Positions 1 to 9,009 are shown, counted from the first letter of the stretch. The stretch: DNA of 50,081 nucleotides from JBNAVJ01 sp049700455 (GCA_049700455.1 JBNAVJ010000014.1:1-50081), one strand, 5' to 3'. Numbers and translations are program-made. Notes: generated by a model not told the origin, from the letters alone.

Positions 1-1
1 A

Positions 2-337
2 GTAATGCTCGATTTTCACAAAGAGCTTATGAAACGAGGTTTACCACGAGATGAAGCACTTGTTCAGGCAGGATTGATAAGAATGAGACCAATCTTCTTG
101 ACTGCAGCTGCAACAATGCTTGGAATTTTGCCTCTTGCTTCTGGTATCGACTTTGACTGGAGAACATTTAGTTGGGTTATTGGAGGTGAAAATTCTACTT
201 TCTGGAGACCTATGGGAGTTGCCATTATTTTTGGATTGCTTGTTTCAACATTTCTAACTTTGTTAATTACTCCCACACTTTATTCTGCTGCAGATGAATT
301 TATGATAAGATTAAAAAATAAACTCATCCGGAAATAG
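2..337 (+). CDS. RND efflux transporter permease, C-terminal fragment
   Basis: Only the last 112 residues are inside the window; the frame is open to the left edge, so the visible ATG at 5 is internal rather than a start. The fragment reads RMRPIFLTAAATMLGILPLA, the conserved region before the last transmembrane helices of AcrB/CusA-type proton-driven exporters, followed by a hydrophobic helix at about residues 72-92 (GVAIIFGLLVSTFLTLLITP) and a short basic cytoplasmic tail. These inner-membrane proteins form trimers that work with a periplasmic adaptor and an outer-membrane channel, presumably encoded upstream outside the window. The substrate cannot be judged from the fragment. A strong hairpin terminator follows directly. 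Family call is firm; subfamily is open. Confidence 0.85.
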   Translation, partial: VMLDFHKELMKRGLPRDEALVQAGLIRMRPIFLTAAATMLGILPLASGIDFDWRTFSWVIGGENSTFWRPMGVAIIFGLLVSTFLTLLITPTLYSAADEFMIRLKNKLIRK

Positions 338-354
338 GCATAAGTAAGACCAAT

Positions 355-387
355 AAAAAAGGCTTATTTCTTAAATAAGCCTTTTTT
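355..387 (+). terminator. Rho-independent terminator after RND gene
   Basis: A perfect 9-bp stem (361-369 with 373-381) with a 3-nt loop is flanked by A6 on the left and T6 on the right, so it can also pair as a 15-bp stem and could work on both strands. It ends only 13 nt before the ATG of the next gene, so that gene must start from a very short leader or from a promoter overlapping the hairpin. Confidence 0.85.
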
Positions 388-400
388 ATTTTTATATGGT

Positions 401-1516
401 ATGTTAATCAAGGGTAAACATTATAACTCTATCTGGATAGATAAAAAGAAGCCCTATCTGGTAAGAGCTATTAATCAACAAGTACTCCCTCATAGATTTG
501 AGATTATTACTCTCTCCACTGTAAATGAAGTGATTGATGCAATTATAACAATGAAGCTTCGGGGTGCTCCTTTAATTGGTGTTGCTGCAGCATTTGGGGT
601 TTATCTAGCAGCTCTTGAGGCCGAAAAAAAATATAAGAACTGTTCTACTTACAATTCTTACATTGAAAGACAAATTGAAAGGTTAGCCAATACAAGACCT
701 ACAGCAATAAACCTTTTCAAAGCTTTACAAGAAGCAAAAGATATTGTAATAAGAGAGACAACCATTTCAAGGAAAAAAGAGGCCGCAAAACTCTATGCTT
801 TATCATTATTTAATATGGAGCTTGAAAGAAGTAAAAAAATCGGGGAGTTTGGGCTCAAAATACTAAAGCAATATGCGAAAAAAAAGAATAATGAGTGTTT
901 AAACATTCTTACACACTGTAATGCCGGTTGGCTTGCTTGTATAGATTACGGTACAGCAACCGCCCCAATTTATTTTGCCTCAAAGGAGGGTATCAAATTA
1001 CACGTATGGGTTGAAGAAACCCGTCCAAGAAATCAAGGTTCTTTATTAACTTCATGGGAATTTTTAAATAATGGAATTCCACACACAATTATTACCGATA
1101 ATGCTGGTGGCTATGTAATGGAAAAAGGTATGGTGGATATTGTAATTGTTGGTGCTGATAGAGTTTCTATAAATGGAGACGTTTGTAATAAAGTAGGGAC
1201 CTATAAAACCGCTCTGGCGGCTAAGGATAATAACATTCCTTTTTTTGTTGCTCTTCCTACATCTTCCATAGATATGAATATTACTAATCCTTATTCTCAA
1301 ATTCCAATTGAAATACGAAGCCCCAGAGAAGTCAAATATATTTATGGCCTCTATAAAAAACAGATAGTTGAAGTTTTAATCACTCCAGCTAAAAGTCCTG
1401 CGGTGAATTATGCCTTCGACATAACGCCTTCAAGGCTTATTACTGGTTGGATTACTGAAAAAGGAATAATCCCCCATTTCAGGCATATTCAAAATCTCAT
1501 TGATAAATTTTATTAA
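401..1516 (+). CDS. mtnA: MtnA-like methylthioribose-1-phosphate (or 5-deoxyribose-1-phosphate) isomerase
   Basis: The product (371 aa) is a sugar-phosphate aldose-ketose isomerase of the MtnA/eIF2B-alpha superfamily, converting methylthioribose-1-phosphate to methylthioribulose-1-phosphate in methionine salvage. Visible signatures are RGAPLIGVAAAFG near residue 55, THCNAGWLA with the expected catalytic cysteine, EETRPRNQG, a TIITDNAGG segment, and IVGADRVSINGD carrying the catalytic aspartate. The C-terminal AFDITPSRLITGWITEKG is also family-typical. Length is slightly above the usual 340-355 aa because of extra residues around 60-90 and 290-330. No other methionine-salvage gene lies nearby, so the related 5-deoxyribose-1-phosphate isomerase (DrdI) role is a real alternative. 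It sits alone between a terminator and rplY. Confidence 0.85.
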   Translation: MLIKGKHYNSIWIDKKKPYLVRAINQQVLPHRFEIITLSTVNEVIDAIITMKLRGAPLIGVAAAFGVYLAALEAEKKYKNCSTYNSYIERQIERLANTRPTAINLFKALQEAKDIVIRETTISRKKEAAKLYALSLFNMELERSKKIGEFGLKILKQYAKKKNNECLNILTHCNAGWLACIDYGTATAPIYFASKEGIKLHVWVEETRPRNQGSLLTSWEFLNNGIPHTIITDNAGGYVMEKGMVDIVIVGADRVSINGDVCNKVGTYKTALAAKDNNIPFFVALPTSSIDMNITNPYSQIPIEIRSPREVKYIYGLYKKQIVEVLITPAKSPAVNYAFDITPSRLITGWITEKGIIPHFRHIQNLIDKFY

Positions 1517-1557
1517 AATTAATATCTTTAAGTTTATTTTATAAAACAAGTTAAGGT

Positions 1558-2205
1558 ATGGCTGAAATTACTTTAAAAGCACAAAAGAGAGAACAATTCA
1601 AGAAATCTATCTCAAAAGCTCTTCGCAAATCTGGCTTTGTTCCTGGAATTGTATATGGTCACAATGAAGCCAACATTCCAATTAAGGCAACCGAATTGAG
1701 CTTAAGACCAATAGTTTTTTCTCCCGAAGCACAGGTGATAAAACTTGAGATTGAAGGAGAAACTCAACCTATCAATTGCATTTTAAAAGATACACAGTTT
1801 GATCCGATATCAGGTCGTCTTATTCACTTTGATTTACTTACACTTAAAGCAGGCGAAAAAATTACGATTGAAGTTCCTGTTATTCTCAAAGGTAGTGCGG
1901 CAGGAGTCAAAGAAGGCGGTCTACTACAACATATCTTACATAAATTAGAAGTTGAATGTTCCTCACAAAACATCATCCCTCATATTGATGTTGATATAAC
2001 TAATTTACAAATAGGCGATTCTGTTAAAGTATCTGATATAAGGATTGAGGGTATTAGAATTTTAAACGATGAAGCAGCTGCAATAGTAGCTGTAATTCCT
2101 CCTACTGTTACCACAACAGAAGCCGAAGTTGAAGCAACTACAGCTGAAGCAGCTGAACCTGAAGTAATCGGCAAAGGCAAAAAAGAAGAAACTGAAGAAT
2201 CTTAA
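1558..2205 (+). CDS. rplY: 50S ribosomal protein L25/TL5 (general stress protein Ctc)
   Basis: A 5S-rRNA-binding ribosomal protein of the long TL5/Ctc type (215 aa). The N-terminal L25 domain covers about residues 1-92 (starting MAEITLKAQKRE, with GFVPGIVYG and DFDLL-like HFDLLTL), and the C-terminal TL5 beta domain about 95-185 (VPVILKGSAAGVKEGGLLQ). The last 30 residues are an acidic, Ala/Glu-rich tail typical of this group. It lies 16 bp upstream of pth; an rplY-pth pair is a classic arrangement in many bacteria and supports both calls. No Shine-Dalgarno is obvious before the ATG. Confidence 0.95.
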   Translation: MAEITLKAQKREQFKKSISKALRKSGFVPGIVYGHNEANIPIKATELSLRPIVFSPEAQVIKLEIEGETQPINCILKDTQFDPISGRLIHFDLLTLKAGEKITIEVPVILKGSAAGVKEGGLLQHILHKLEVECSSQNIIPHIDVDITNLQIGDSVKVSDIRIEGIRILNDEAAAIVAVIPPTVTTTEAEVEATTAEAAEPEVIGKGKKEETEES

Positions 2206-2221
2206 GTAAACTATTAAGTTT

Positions 2222-2812
2222 TTGAAACTAATTGTCGGACTCGGAAACTCGGGAAAGAGATATTTATTAACACGACATAATATAGGTTTTCTTGTTATAG
2301 ATTATTTAGCCAATTTTTTGGGCTTACAGTTAACAGCCGGAAAAGGTCATTGGTATGGTGCAGCAATGAAGGTTCAGGATGTAGAGTGTTATTTGATGAA
2401 ACCGACAACATATATGAATGATAGCGGACAGGCAATTTCAGAATTTCTTCTCCTGCATCAGGTACCATTGAAAGATATTTTGATTATATGTGATGATTTT
2501 AATTTGCCTTTGGGAACAATTAGGCTTAGGGCTAAAGGTTCTGACGGCGGACATAATGGAATTAGAAGTATAATAGGACATCTGGAATCTCTGAATTTTC
2601 CCCGTATGAGAATTGGTATTGGAAAGACTGAAGTTTTAAAGAAAGAGGATTACGTTGATTTTGTATTGTCTAATTTCTCCAATGAAGAACTTGATATACT
2701 AAAGAAACTTATGCCTATTTTTAAAGACTGCGTTTTAAGTTTTATTGTTTCAGATATAGCAACAACAATGAATAAATTTAATAAGAATTTTATAGATCAG
2801 ATAAATACTTGA
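2222..2812 (+). CDS. pth: Peptidyl-tRNA hydrolase
   Basis: Cleaves peptidyl-tRNA released from stalled ribosomes so the tRNA can be reused (cytoplasm). The 196-aa protein has the usual length and all family motifs: GLGNSGKRYLLTRHNIGF with the Asn and the catalytic His, KPTTYMNDSG, CDDFNLPLG with the Asp, and GSDGGHNGIRSI with the second Asn. The start is TTG; the reading frame begins exactly at the conserved KLIVGLGN segment, so no downstream ATG fits. It follows rplY by 16 bp and is probably co-transcribed with it. Nothing unusual in the catalytic residues. Confidence 0.96.
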   Translation: MKLIVGLGNSGKRYLLTRHNIGFLVIDYLANFLGLQLTAGKGHWYGAAMKVQDVECYLMKPTTYMNDSGQAISEFLLLHQVPLKDILIICDDFNLPLGTIRLRAKGSDGGHNGIRSIIGHLESLNFPRMRIGIGKTEVLKKEDYVDFVLSNFSNEELDILKKLMPIFKDCVLSFIVSDIATTMNKFNKNFIDQINT

Positions 2813-2839
2813 GTTTTGTTTAATTAAACTTAATTCTTT

Positions 2840-4984
2840 ATGGAGATAACTATAATCTTTGCCATCAGTATTTTTTCGTTGTTATTCGCTGTTTTTCTGA
2901 TTAAGGATGTAATGAAACGAGATACAGGCACACCAAAGATGCAAGAAATTTCCAATGCTATTAAAGAGGGAGCTGAAGCCTTTCTAAGAAGGCAGAATCG
3001 CACTATTCTTATTCTTGCTTTTGTGTTTGCTGTTCTTGTTTTCATTCTTTATATGATTCAAAAACCAGAAATTGCTCTATGGGCATCTTTATCTTTTGTA
3101 TTTGGTGCTTTAAGTTCAGTTGCTTCAGGTTATATTGGAATGTGGACTTCTATCCGCTCAAACATAAGAACTGCAGCTGAAGCAATGAAGTCACTTAATG
3201 GAGCCTTACAAACAGCTCTTCGTGGGGGAGCGGTTTCCGGATTGTTTGTAGTAGCACTTTCACTTTTTGGGGTGGTCGGACTTTTCTTTATTGCAAAAAC
3301 TTTCGGAGGGTTTGAGCCTGAAAAAATTCCTTTTTACATTGCGGGATATGGTTTCGGAGCAAGCTTTGTAGCTTTATTTGCACAATTAGGTGGCGGAATT
3401 TACACAAAAGCTGCTGATGTGGGAGCTGATTTAGTGGGGAAAGTTGAAGCAGGAATTCCTGAAGACGACCCAAGAAACCCGGCCGTTATTGCGGATCTTG
3501 TTGGTGACAATGTTGGTGATTGTGCAGGAAGAGGTGCTGATTTGTTCGAGTCAACAGCAGCAGAAAATATTGGAGCAATGATACTTGCAACCCTTCTTTA
3601 CAATGCTAATCCTAGCATTTTCGGAAGTAAGCCTGAAATTTTGCTTGGTGTTATACTTTTTCCAATGGTAGCAAGAGCATTCGGACTAATTTCTTCTATT
3701 ATCGGAATTATTTCTGTGAAGGTCAAAGCAGAAGAAGATCCAATGAGTGCATTAAACAGGGGGTATTATTTGACTTCTATTCTTGCTATGATTGGTTTTA
3801 TTGGTGCTTCGTACTGGACATTTGGTTCTTTACCAGGTAAAGCCTCTGTTGCCTGGTGGCATTTTTCTCTGAGTGGAATTATAGGCGTCATAACCTCAAT
3901 ATTATTCTTATGGATTACTCAATATTATACCGAATATAAATATAAACCAGTTAAAGAGATTGCTGAAGCTTGTAAAACTGGTCCTGCAACTACTATCATT
4001 CAAGGAGTAGCAGTAGGATTTGAATGTGTTGCCATTCCTTCTATTGTTATAGCAGCTGCAATTATTAGTTCTTATTTACTCGGGGTTTCAAGTGGTCTTC
4101 AAAACGCTGGGTTTTTCTCTACAGCAGTAGCAACTATGGGGATGTTAGGACCAGCAGCTTATGTGCTTGCTATGGATACTTTTGGACCCATAACAGACAA
4201 TGCTGGCGGAATTGTAGAAATGTCTCAACAACCAGAAGAAATAAGAAAGAAAACTGATAGATTGGATGCGGTTGGTAATACAACAAAAGCATTAACGAAA
4301 GGTTATGCTGTTGGTTCAGCTGCTCTTGCTGCATTTTTGCTCTTTGAAGCATTTATAGTTGAACTCCATGAATACGGATTAAAAAATTTCACAGGGGTTG
4401 ATATATCACAACCAGAAGTTTTTGTAGGAGCTTTACTTGGGGCAATGCTGGTATTTTTGTTCTCTTCCTGGGCAATTAAAGCTGTGGGAAATGCTGCTCA
4501 ATCTGTTATTATGAACGTACGTGATCAATTCAGAACAAAGCCCGGCATTCTTCAGGGAACAGATAAACCTGATTACGCTCAGTGTGTTGATATAGTTGCA
4601 AAACAAGCCCTTCGTGAAATGGTAAAACCAGGATTGCTGGTAGTACTGACTCCTGTTATAACTGGCTATGTGTTTAAACTTTTATATCGTTTTAATATTA
4701 CCGATGTAACTGGGGCAGAAGTTGTTGCAGGGATGCTTTTAATTGGGACTGTTAGTGGAGTAATATTAGCTCTTTTCCTGAACAACTCTGGTGGAGCCTG
4801 GGACAATGCTAAAAAATATATAGAAACAGGAATGCTTGGAGGAAAAGGCTCTGATGCTCATAAAGCAGGTGTTGTTGGTGATACTGTTGGGGATCCTTTT
4901 AAGGATACTGCAGGACCTTCACTACACGTTTTAATAAAGTTGCTCTCTACTGTTACACTTGTACTTGCTCCGCTTTTTATCTAA
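2840..4984 (+). CDS. hppA: Membrane-bound proton-pumping pyrophosphatase (K+-independent type)
   Basis: Integral membrane PPase (714 aa) that couples PPi hydrolysis to ion pumping. The catalytic core is clear: DVGADLVGKVE, then DDPRNPAVIADLVGDNVGD with its Mg-PPi aspartates, and near the C-terminus the mirrored KAGVVGDTVGDPFKDTAGP. The segment GNTTKALTKGYAVGSAALAA carries Lys where K+-dependent enzymes have Ala (GNTTAA), which in this family marks the K+-independent, proton-pumping subfamily. About 16 membrane helices can be seen. It lies 27 bp after pth with its own terminator downstream. The window also encodes a soluble PPase (ppa), so PPi can be either used for pumping or burned. Confidence 0.96.
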   Translation: MEITIIFAISIFSLLFAVFLIKDVMKRDTGTPKMQEISNAIKEGAEAFLRRQNRTILILAFVFAVLVFILYMIQKPEIALWASLSFVFGALSSVASGYIGMWTSIRSNIRTAAEAMKSLNGALQTALRGGAVSGLFVVALSLFGVVGLFFIAKTFGGFEPEKIPFYIAGYGFGASFVALFAQLGGGIYTKAADVGADLVGKVEAGIPEDDPRNPAVIADLVGDNVGDCAGRGADLFESTAAENIGAMILATLLYNANPSIFGSKPEILLGVILFPMVARAFGLISSIIGIISVKVKAEEDPMSALNRGYYLTSILAMIGFIGASYWTFGSLPGKASVAWWHFSLSGIIGVITSILFLWITQYYTEYKYKPVKEIAEACKTGPATTIIQGVAVGFECVAIPSIVIAAAIISSYLLGVSSGLQNAGFFSTAVATMGMLGPAAYVLAMDTFGPITDNAGGIVEMSQQPEEIRKKTDRLDAVGNTTKALTKGYAVGSAALAAFLLFEAFIVELHEYGLKNFTGVDISQPEVFVGALLGAMLVFLFSSWAIKAVGNAAQSVIMNVRDQFRTKPGILQGTDKPDYAQCVDIVAKQALREMVKPGLLVVLTPVITGYVFKLLYRFNITDVTGAEVVAGMLLIGTVSGVILALFLNNSGGAWDNAKKYIETGMLGGKGSDAHKAGVVGDTVGDPFKDTAGPSLHVLIKLLSTVTLVLAPLFI

Positions 4985-5007
4985 TGTAAAAACCTCTGGA
5001 ATATATA

Positions 5008-5049
5008 AAGGACTGGAAAGGATCTTTTCAGTCCTTCTTTTATTTTTTA
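5008..5049 (+). terminator. Rho-independent terminator after hppA
   Basis: A 12-bp stem (5008-5019 with 5025-5036, one G-T pair) with a 5-nt loop is followed by a T-rich stretch. It separates hppA from rsmG, which starts 10 bp later. Confidence 0.85.
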
Positions 5050-5059
5050 TATTGTATTT

Positions 5060-5707
5060 ATGGAAAAGTTAAAAAAGTTTCTTGAAGAAGAACTACATAT
5101 CGATAGTAAACAATTCTTGCCACATTTCGAACAATATGAAAAACTTTTACTTGAAAAAAACCGGGTAGTTAATCTTGTTTCACGCAAGTTAGAATCTATA
5201 GAAGCTCAAATTTTGAATTCCATTTTTTTCCTAACCCTTTTTCCAATTAAAGAAAACTCAACACTTCTTGATGGTGGTACCGGAGGTGGATTTCCAGGTA
5301 TACCTCTTAAAATTCTCAGAAACGATCTTAGGATTACCCTAAACGACTCAATACAAAAAAAAGTAAAAGCACTTGAAGATATTGTCAGTAAAATGAGACT
5401 AAATGACGTTCAATTAGTACACTCCAGAATCGAATCTATCGCAGCAAATCATCGTCTCAATAACAAATTTGATTATGTCATTTTCAAAGCAGTTTCAACT
5501 CTCGATAACCTTTACTACTGGAGCAAGGAGTTACTTGCTAACAACGGAATGATACTTGCGATTAAGGGTGGAGATATTTCATCAGAAATAGACATGTTTA
5601 AAAAAAAATTCCCCGCTGTTTTGTTTAACGTAATAGAATATCATTTTGATTTTTTTTATAATATTATTGATAAAAAATTAGTAGTAATCAAAAAAAATGT
5701 TAGATAA
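5060..5707 (+). CDS. rsmG: 16S rRNA (guanine-N7) methyltransferase G
   Basis: SAM-dependent methyltransferase that modifies G527 of 16S rRNA (formerly GidB). The 215-aa length is normal. The SAM-binding glycine loop reads LLDGGTGGGFPGIPLKI at about residues 70-86, and the upstream NRVVNLVSRK segment corresponds to the family's N-terminal NLT(A/S) motif. Later RIESIA and FDYVIFKAVSTLDNL match the usual R-E-E and VSRAVA-type motifs, with FKAV in place of SRAV. It is not next to gidA/mnmG here. The ATG is chosen because the terminator of hppA ends just upstream; no Shine-Dalgarno is present. Confidence 0.93.
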   Translation: MEKLKKFLEEELHIDSKQFLPHFEQYEKLLLEKNRVVNLVSRKLESIEAQILNSIFFLTLFPIKENSTLLDGGTGGGFPGIPLKILRNDLRITLNDSIQKKVKALEDIVSKMRLNDVQLVHSRIESIAANHRLNNKFDYVIFKAVSTLDNLYYWSKELLANNGMILAIKGGDISSEIDMFKKKFPAVLFNVIEYHFDFFYNIIDKKLVVIKKNVR

Positions 5708-5714
5708 TTTTTAG

Positions 5715-5792
5715 TTGAAATCAAAAATAGAAGTTTCTAAGCTTATAAGAAAGTTTTCCAGAGAAAAAGAACAAAGATTAAAAACAAGATAA
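5715..5792 (+). CDS. Possible 25-aa basic peptide ORF (doubtful)
   Basis: A TTG-initiated frame fills almost the whole gap between rsmG and the next gene and encodes a very basic 25-residue peptide (MKSKIEVSKLIRKFSREKEQ then RLKTR). TTG starts are used elsewhere in this window (pth, recJ), but there is no ribosome binding site and an A-rich spacer easily yields such a frame by chance. I list it so that it is not lost; I do not assign a function. Confidence 0.15.
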   Translation: MKSKIEVSKLIRKFSREKEQRLKTR

Positions 5793-5795
5793 GTT

Positions 5796-8177
5796 ATGAG
5801 ATTATCTTTTATCACATTTCTGCTCTTGATAAATATTAGTTTTGCCCAGGAGTATACTCTCACCGGGAAAGTTTATGATTTTAAGTCTAACAAGACCCTT
5901 GAATATGCAACAATTAAGGTAGCCGATAGTAACTATGTTACAACTTGTGATATAAATGGGGAGTATATTTTACATCTTAAAAGTGGATTTTATAAACTAA
6001 TAGTCTCTTATATTGGTTATTTTACTGATACGGGGAAAATTTTTATTGATCGTAATAACATCAACAGGGATTTCTACCTAAAAACAACTGATTTGTATAC
6101 ACAAGAAATCAACGTCCTTGGAGAAGACCCTGCCTACGAGATTGTTAAAAAAGCAATAAACTATAAGAAAAGACTCCATAATGACCTACTTGAATATAAC
6201 TTCACTGCCTATTCTAAATTTGTCATAAGGTCAAATATCAGCCCCATAGGTAGTGACTCTGCATATAAGAGCGTCAAAGTACAGGACAAAGAAAATATAT
6301 TAGGACTGTTAGAATCTGAAACTATAACTTATTTTCGTAAACCTGACCTGGAAAAGCAAATAGTAATTTCTAAAAAAGAAACTGCAAATATAGTCAAAGG
6401 AGTTGCTATACCACTTATAGTAAATTTTTATGATGAATATATAGAGATTGGGGAAACAAAAATTCCGGGGCCACTTTCTGATGTTGCCTTCGATAATTAT
6501 GAATATAAACTGATTGGGACTACTTCCCTTGATTCTAATGTAGTATATAAAATCCAGGTTAATAACACTTCTAATACATACCCTCAATTTGTAGGAACAA
6601 TTTATATTGTAGATAGTTTGTTTGCTTTAGTAAAAACTGACCTTACTACAAACCGTGGAGCCCGTATACCATCCATAGATAATTTACGATTCGTTCAGAA
6701 GTTCAGTCCATTTTTCAATTCAGGTAAATCTTACTGGATGCCAACTGATGTTCAAATTTATGCTGATGGAAAAATGCTTGGATTGATTAAGTTTCAGGGA
6801 GAAGTTTTTACCATCGTCTCAAATTATAAAATAAATCAGAAGGCTCCACCGGGAACATTTGATGAATTTTATATCAAAGTGTTACCTGATGCCAATAAAA
6901 AAGATTCAGCTTACTGGGAAGCAAAAAGGCTCATCAAAACACCTGAAGAAGAAAAAGTAGCCAGCAAGATTATATATTCAAGCGAACAAAGAAAGGAAAA
7001 AAATATTTCTCTAGGGCTTTTTACAATTAACTTTGGGAAAAATCTCTCCCTGAACTGGGTTGAAGGTTATAAATTCAATAGAGTCGAAGGACACCATTTT
7101 GAAGCAAATGTCAGTTACTCAAATAACCTCAGTCAATTTCAGTCAAAAGGTTCATTGGCTTATGGCTTTTCGGATTCAAAAGCAAAATACACTCTGAATA
7201 CTTCCGCTTTTTTCCTAAATGATAGAAGATTATTTTTCAATATCGACATCTTTCAGAATCTTCGAGTAATGTTTAAAAATCCTTCCTTTCTCAGTTATGC
7301 AGAAAATACTGCCTTTGCTTTACTTTTCAAAAAAGACAAATATAATTACTATTATGGGAATGGGTATTCATTGGCTTTTGGTTACAAATTCATACCTCAG
7401 CTTTCTCTCACAGTAAAATACTCTCAGGAAAAACAATCTACGGCAACAAAACAAACTGATTATAGTTTTCTAAAACAAAGCGAATTATTTTCAGACAACC
7501 CGCCTATCAATGATGCATTTCGTAGGACAGTAGGATTTGTAGCTATAATAGATCCCAATAGCTTTCGTGGAATAGATTGGGGAACTGGAGAAGTATCATG
7601 GTTCAAGATTACAAACCTTCCTACTCTGACTTTTGGATATGATTTTGCAGGAAAGGATTATCTGTTAAACACTTTTGATAATAGGAAATTCTATGCCTAC
7701 TTAACAGGTACATTGAATCCATTTCTATTTGTAAAACTTAACTACAGGTTTGGCGGGGTTTTCTATTCAGGAACTGTGCCATATCAATCTCTTGCCTATT
7801 TTAATACTTCAGTTCATGGATTTAGTTCTGAATACGCTTTCGTAACTATGGAATACAATGAATTCTTGGGGGACAGAATCTATTATGGAAACATTGAGAA
7901 TAATTTTGGGAAAATACTCTGGGGGAATATTCCTATTTTAAGAAATTTCGACTTAATAGGGTTTTTAAATCTGGGGAGAAGCTTTATTTCAGAAGAAAAC
8001 CTTATGCTTGCTAAAAACAATTCTTCTTTGATTACTAACGGAATTTTTGTTGAGACAGGCTTCGGCATAGGAAATATATTGGATCTCTTCAGAATCAATT
8101 TTGGCTGGCGCTTGAACAATTTCAATAGCGGGAAAAATTTTAAATTCTCCCTTTCTTTAGTTAATTTAAATTTCTAA
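5796..8177 (+). CDS. DUF5686-type outer membrane protein with carboxypeptidase-regulatory-like domain
   Basis: The 793-aa protein starts with a signal peptide (MRLSFITFLLLINISFAQ, cleavage after about residue 18) followed by a CarboxypepD_reg-like domain at about 20-105 (LTGKVYDFKSNKTLEYATIK, then YKLIVSYIGY). The middle and C-terminal parts resemble the Bacteroidota DUF5686 family, which is linked to TonB-dependent receptors and predicted to end in a beta-barrel. Alternating aromatic/hydrophobic strands run from about residue 400 to the end, and the last residue is Phe, as expected for an outer membrane barrel. Substrate and role are unknown. The neighbours downstream are secreted proteins, so this begins an envelope block. 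Confidence 0.75.
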   Translation: MRLSFITFLLLINISFAQEYTLTGKVYDFKSNKTLEYATIKVADSNYVTTCDINGEYILHLKSGFYKLIVSYIGYFTDTGKIFIDRNNINRDFYLKTTDLYTQEINVLGEDPAYEIVKKAINYKKRLHNDLLEYNFTAYSKFVIRSNISPIGSDSAYKSVKVQDKENILGLLESETITYFRKPDLEKQIVISKKETANIVKGVAIPLIVNFYDEYIEIGETKIPGPLSDVAFDNYEYKLIGTTSLDSNVVYKIQVNNTSNTYPQFVGTIYIVDSLFALVKTDLTTNRGARIPSIDNLRFVQKFSPFFNSGKSYWMPTDVQIYADGKMLGLIKFQGEVFTIVSNYKINQKAPPGTFDEFYIKVLPDANKKDSAYWEAKRLIKTPEEEKVASKIIYSSEQRKEKNISLGLFTINFGKNLSLNWVEGYKFNRVEGHHFEANVSYSNNLSQFQSKGSLAYGFSDSKAKYTLNTSAFFLNDRRLFFNIDIFQNLRVMFKNPSFLSYAENTAFALLFKKDKYNYYYGNGYSLAFGYKFIPQLSLTVKYSQEKQSTATKQTDYSFLKQSELFSDNPPINDAFRRTVGFVAIIDPNSFRGIDWGTGEVSWFKITNLPTLTFGYDFAGKDYLLNTFDNRKFYAYLTGTLNPFLFVKLNYRFGGVFYSGTVPYQSLAYFNTSVHGFSSEYAFVTMEYNEFLGDRIYYGNIENNFGKILWGNIPILRNFDLIGFLNLGRSFISEENLMLAKNNSSLITNGIFVETGFGIGNILDLFRINFGWRLNNFNSGKNFKFSLSLVNLNF

Positions 8178-8201
8178 GTAAGTAAATCAAAATATACATA
8201 T

Positions 8202-8978
8202 ATGAAGTTAATCAAACTTATCTTAATTGCTTTGTATTTATTTGGTTACAACATAGAAATTTCTGCATACTCATCAGGAATAACTCAAAAAACAAGGAAA
8301 CATACACCGCAAGGCTGTGCCTATTGCCATACTTTTGATCAATATACAACGACAGGATTTTTTTCTGGTCCCGATACAGTTATTATAGGTTCCACAACAC
8401 AATTTACAATCACATTAACTACTTTATTACCTTATGGGAAGTTTGGAGTCGATATAGCTGCAAAAACTGGGACACTTGGTTTAGTCCCTAATAATGACAC
8501 ACTTAAAATTATGAACGGCGAGCTGGTGCATAACCGTGGAGGAATTTATCAGCATCAAATTACTATCCCTTTCACATTTACCGCAAGTTCAAGTCCTGGC
8601 ATAGACTCATTATATGCAACTGCGAATGTTGGATACGTAGGAAAGTGGAATTGGATACCGGAAAAGCGAATAATAGTAATTCAAGGAATAGGTATAAATA
8701 ATAACTCTACACCAGTTTCTTTTAGCTTTGTCCAAAACTATCCTAATCCATTTAATTCACAAACAAAAATATCGTATTATTTATTAAAAAAGGATTTTGT
8801 TACCTTAGAAATTCTTGACTTACAGGGTAAACATATTACTTATCTTGTTAATGAAATTCAGAAAGAGGGAGAACATATATTAAGATTTGATGGTTCTAAT
8901 CTCCCCAGTGGGGTATATTTTTATAGTCTATCAACAGGTGATTTTGTAGAAACAAAAAAAATGGTTCTTATTAAATAA
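8202..8978 (+). CDS. T9SS-sorted secreted protein with single CXXCH motif
   Basis: The 258-aa protein has a signal peptide (about residues 1-22), then SSGITQKTRKHTPQGCAYCH containing a CXXCH heme-c-type motif, an all-beta middle region (about 50-165), and a C-terminal type A T9SS sorting domain (QNYPNPFNSQTKISYYLLKK ... SGVYFYSL ... KKMVLIK). The beta region after a GC-x-CH motif recalls Reeler-like domains common in secreted Bacteroidota proteins. If heme were attached this would be a cell-surface monoheme protein, but no second ligand can be assigned and the cysteines may bind metal or form a disulfide instead. It starts 24 bp after the DUF5686 gene and is probably in the same transcript. 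Confidence 0.7.
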   Translation: MKLIKLILIALYLFGYNIEISAYSSGITQKTRKHTPQGCAYCHTFDQYTTTGFFSGPDTVIIGSTTQFTITLTTLLPYGKFGVDIAAKTGTLGLVPNNDTLKIMNGELVHNRGGIYQHQITIPFTFTASSSPGIDSLYATANVGYVGKWNWIPEKRIIVIQGIGINNNSTPVSFSFVQNYPNPFNSQTKISYYLLKKDFVTLEILDLQGKHITYLVNEIQKEGEHILRFDGSNLPSGVYFYSLSTGDFVETKKMVLIK

Positions 8979-8986
8979 CTCAAAAT

Positions 8987-9009
8987 TTATCATAGGGAGC
9001 CCTTGATAA
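8987..9009 (+). terminator. Weak hairpin after T9SS gene
   Basis: TTATCA pairs with TGATAA around an AGGG/CCCT inner stem with one bulged base and a tiny loop. A T-rich run follows only after about 10 nt, so terminator function is uncertain. Confidence 0.3.
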
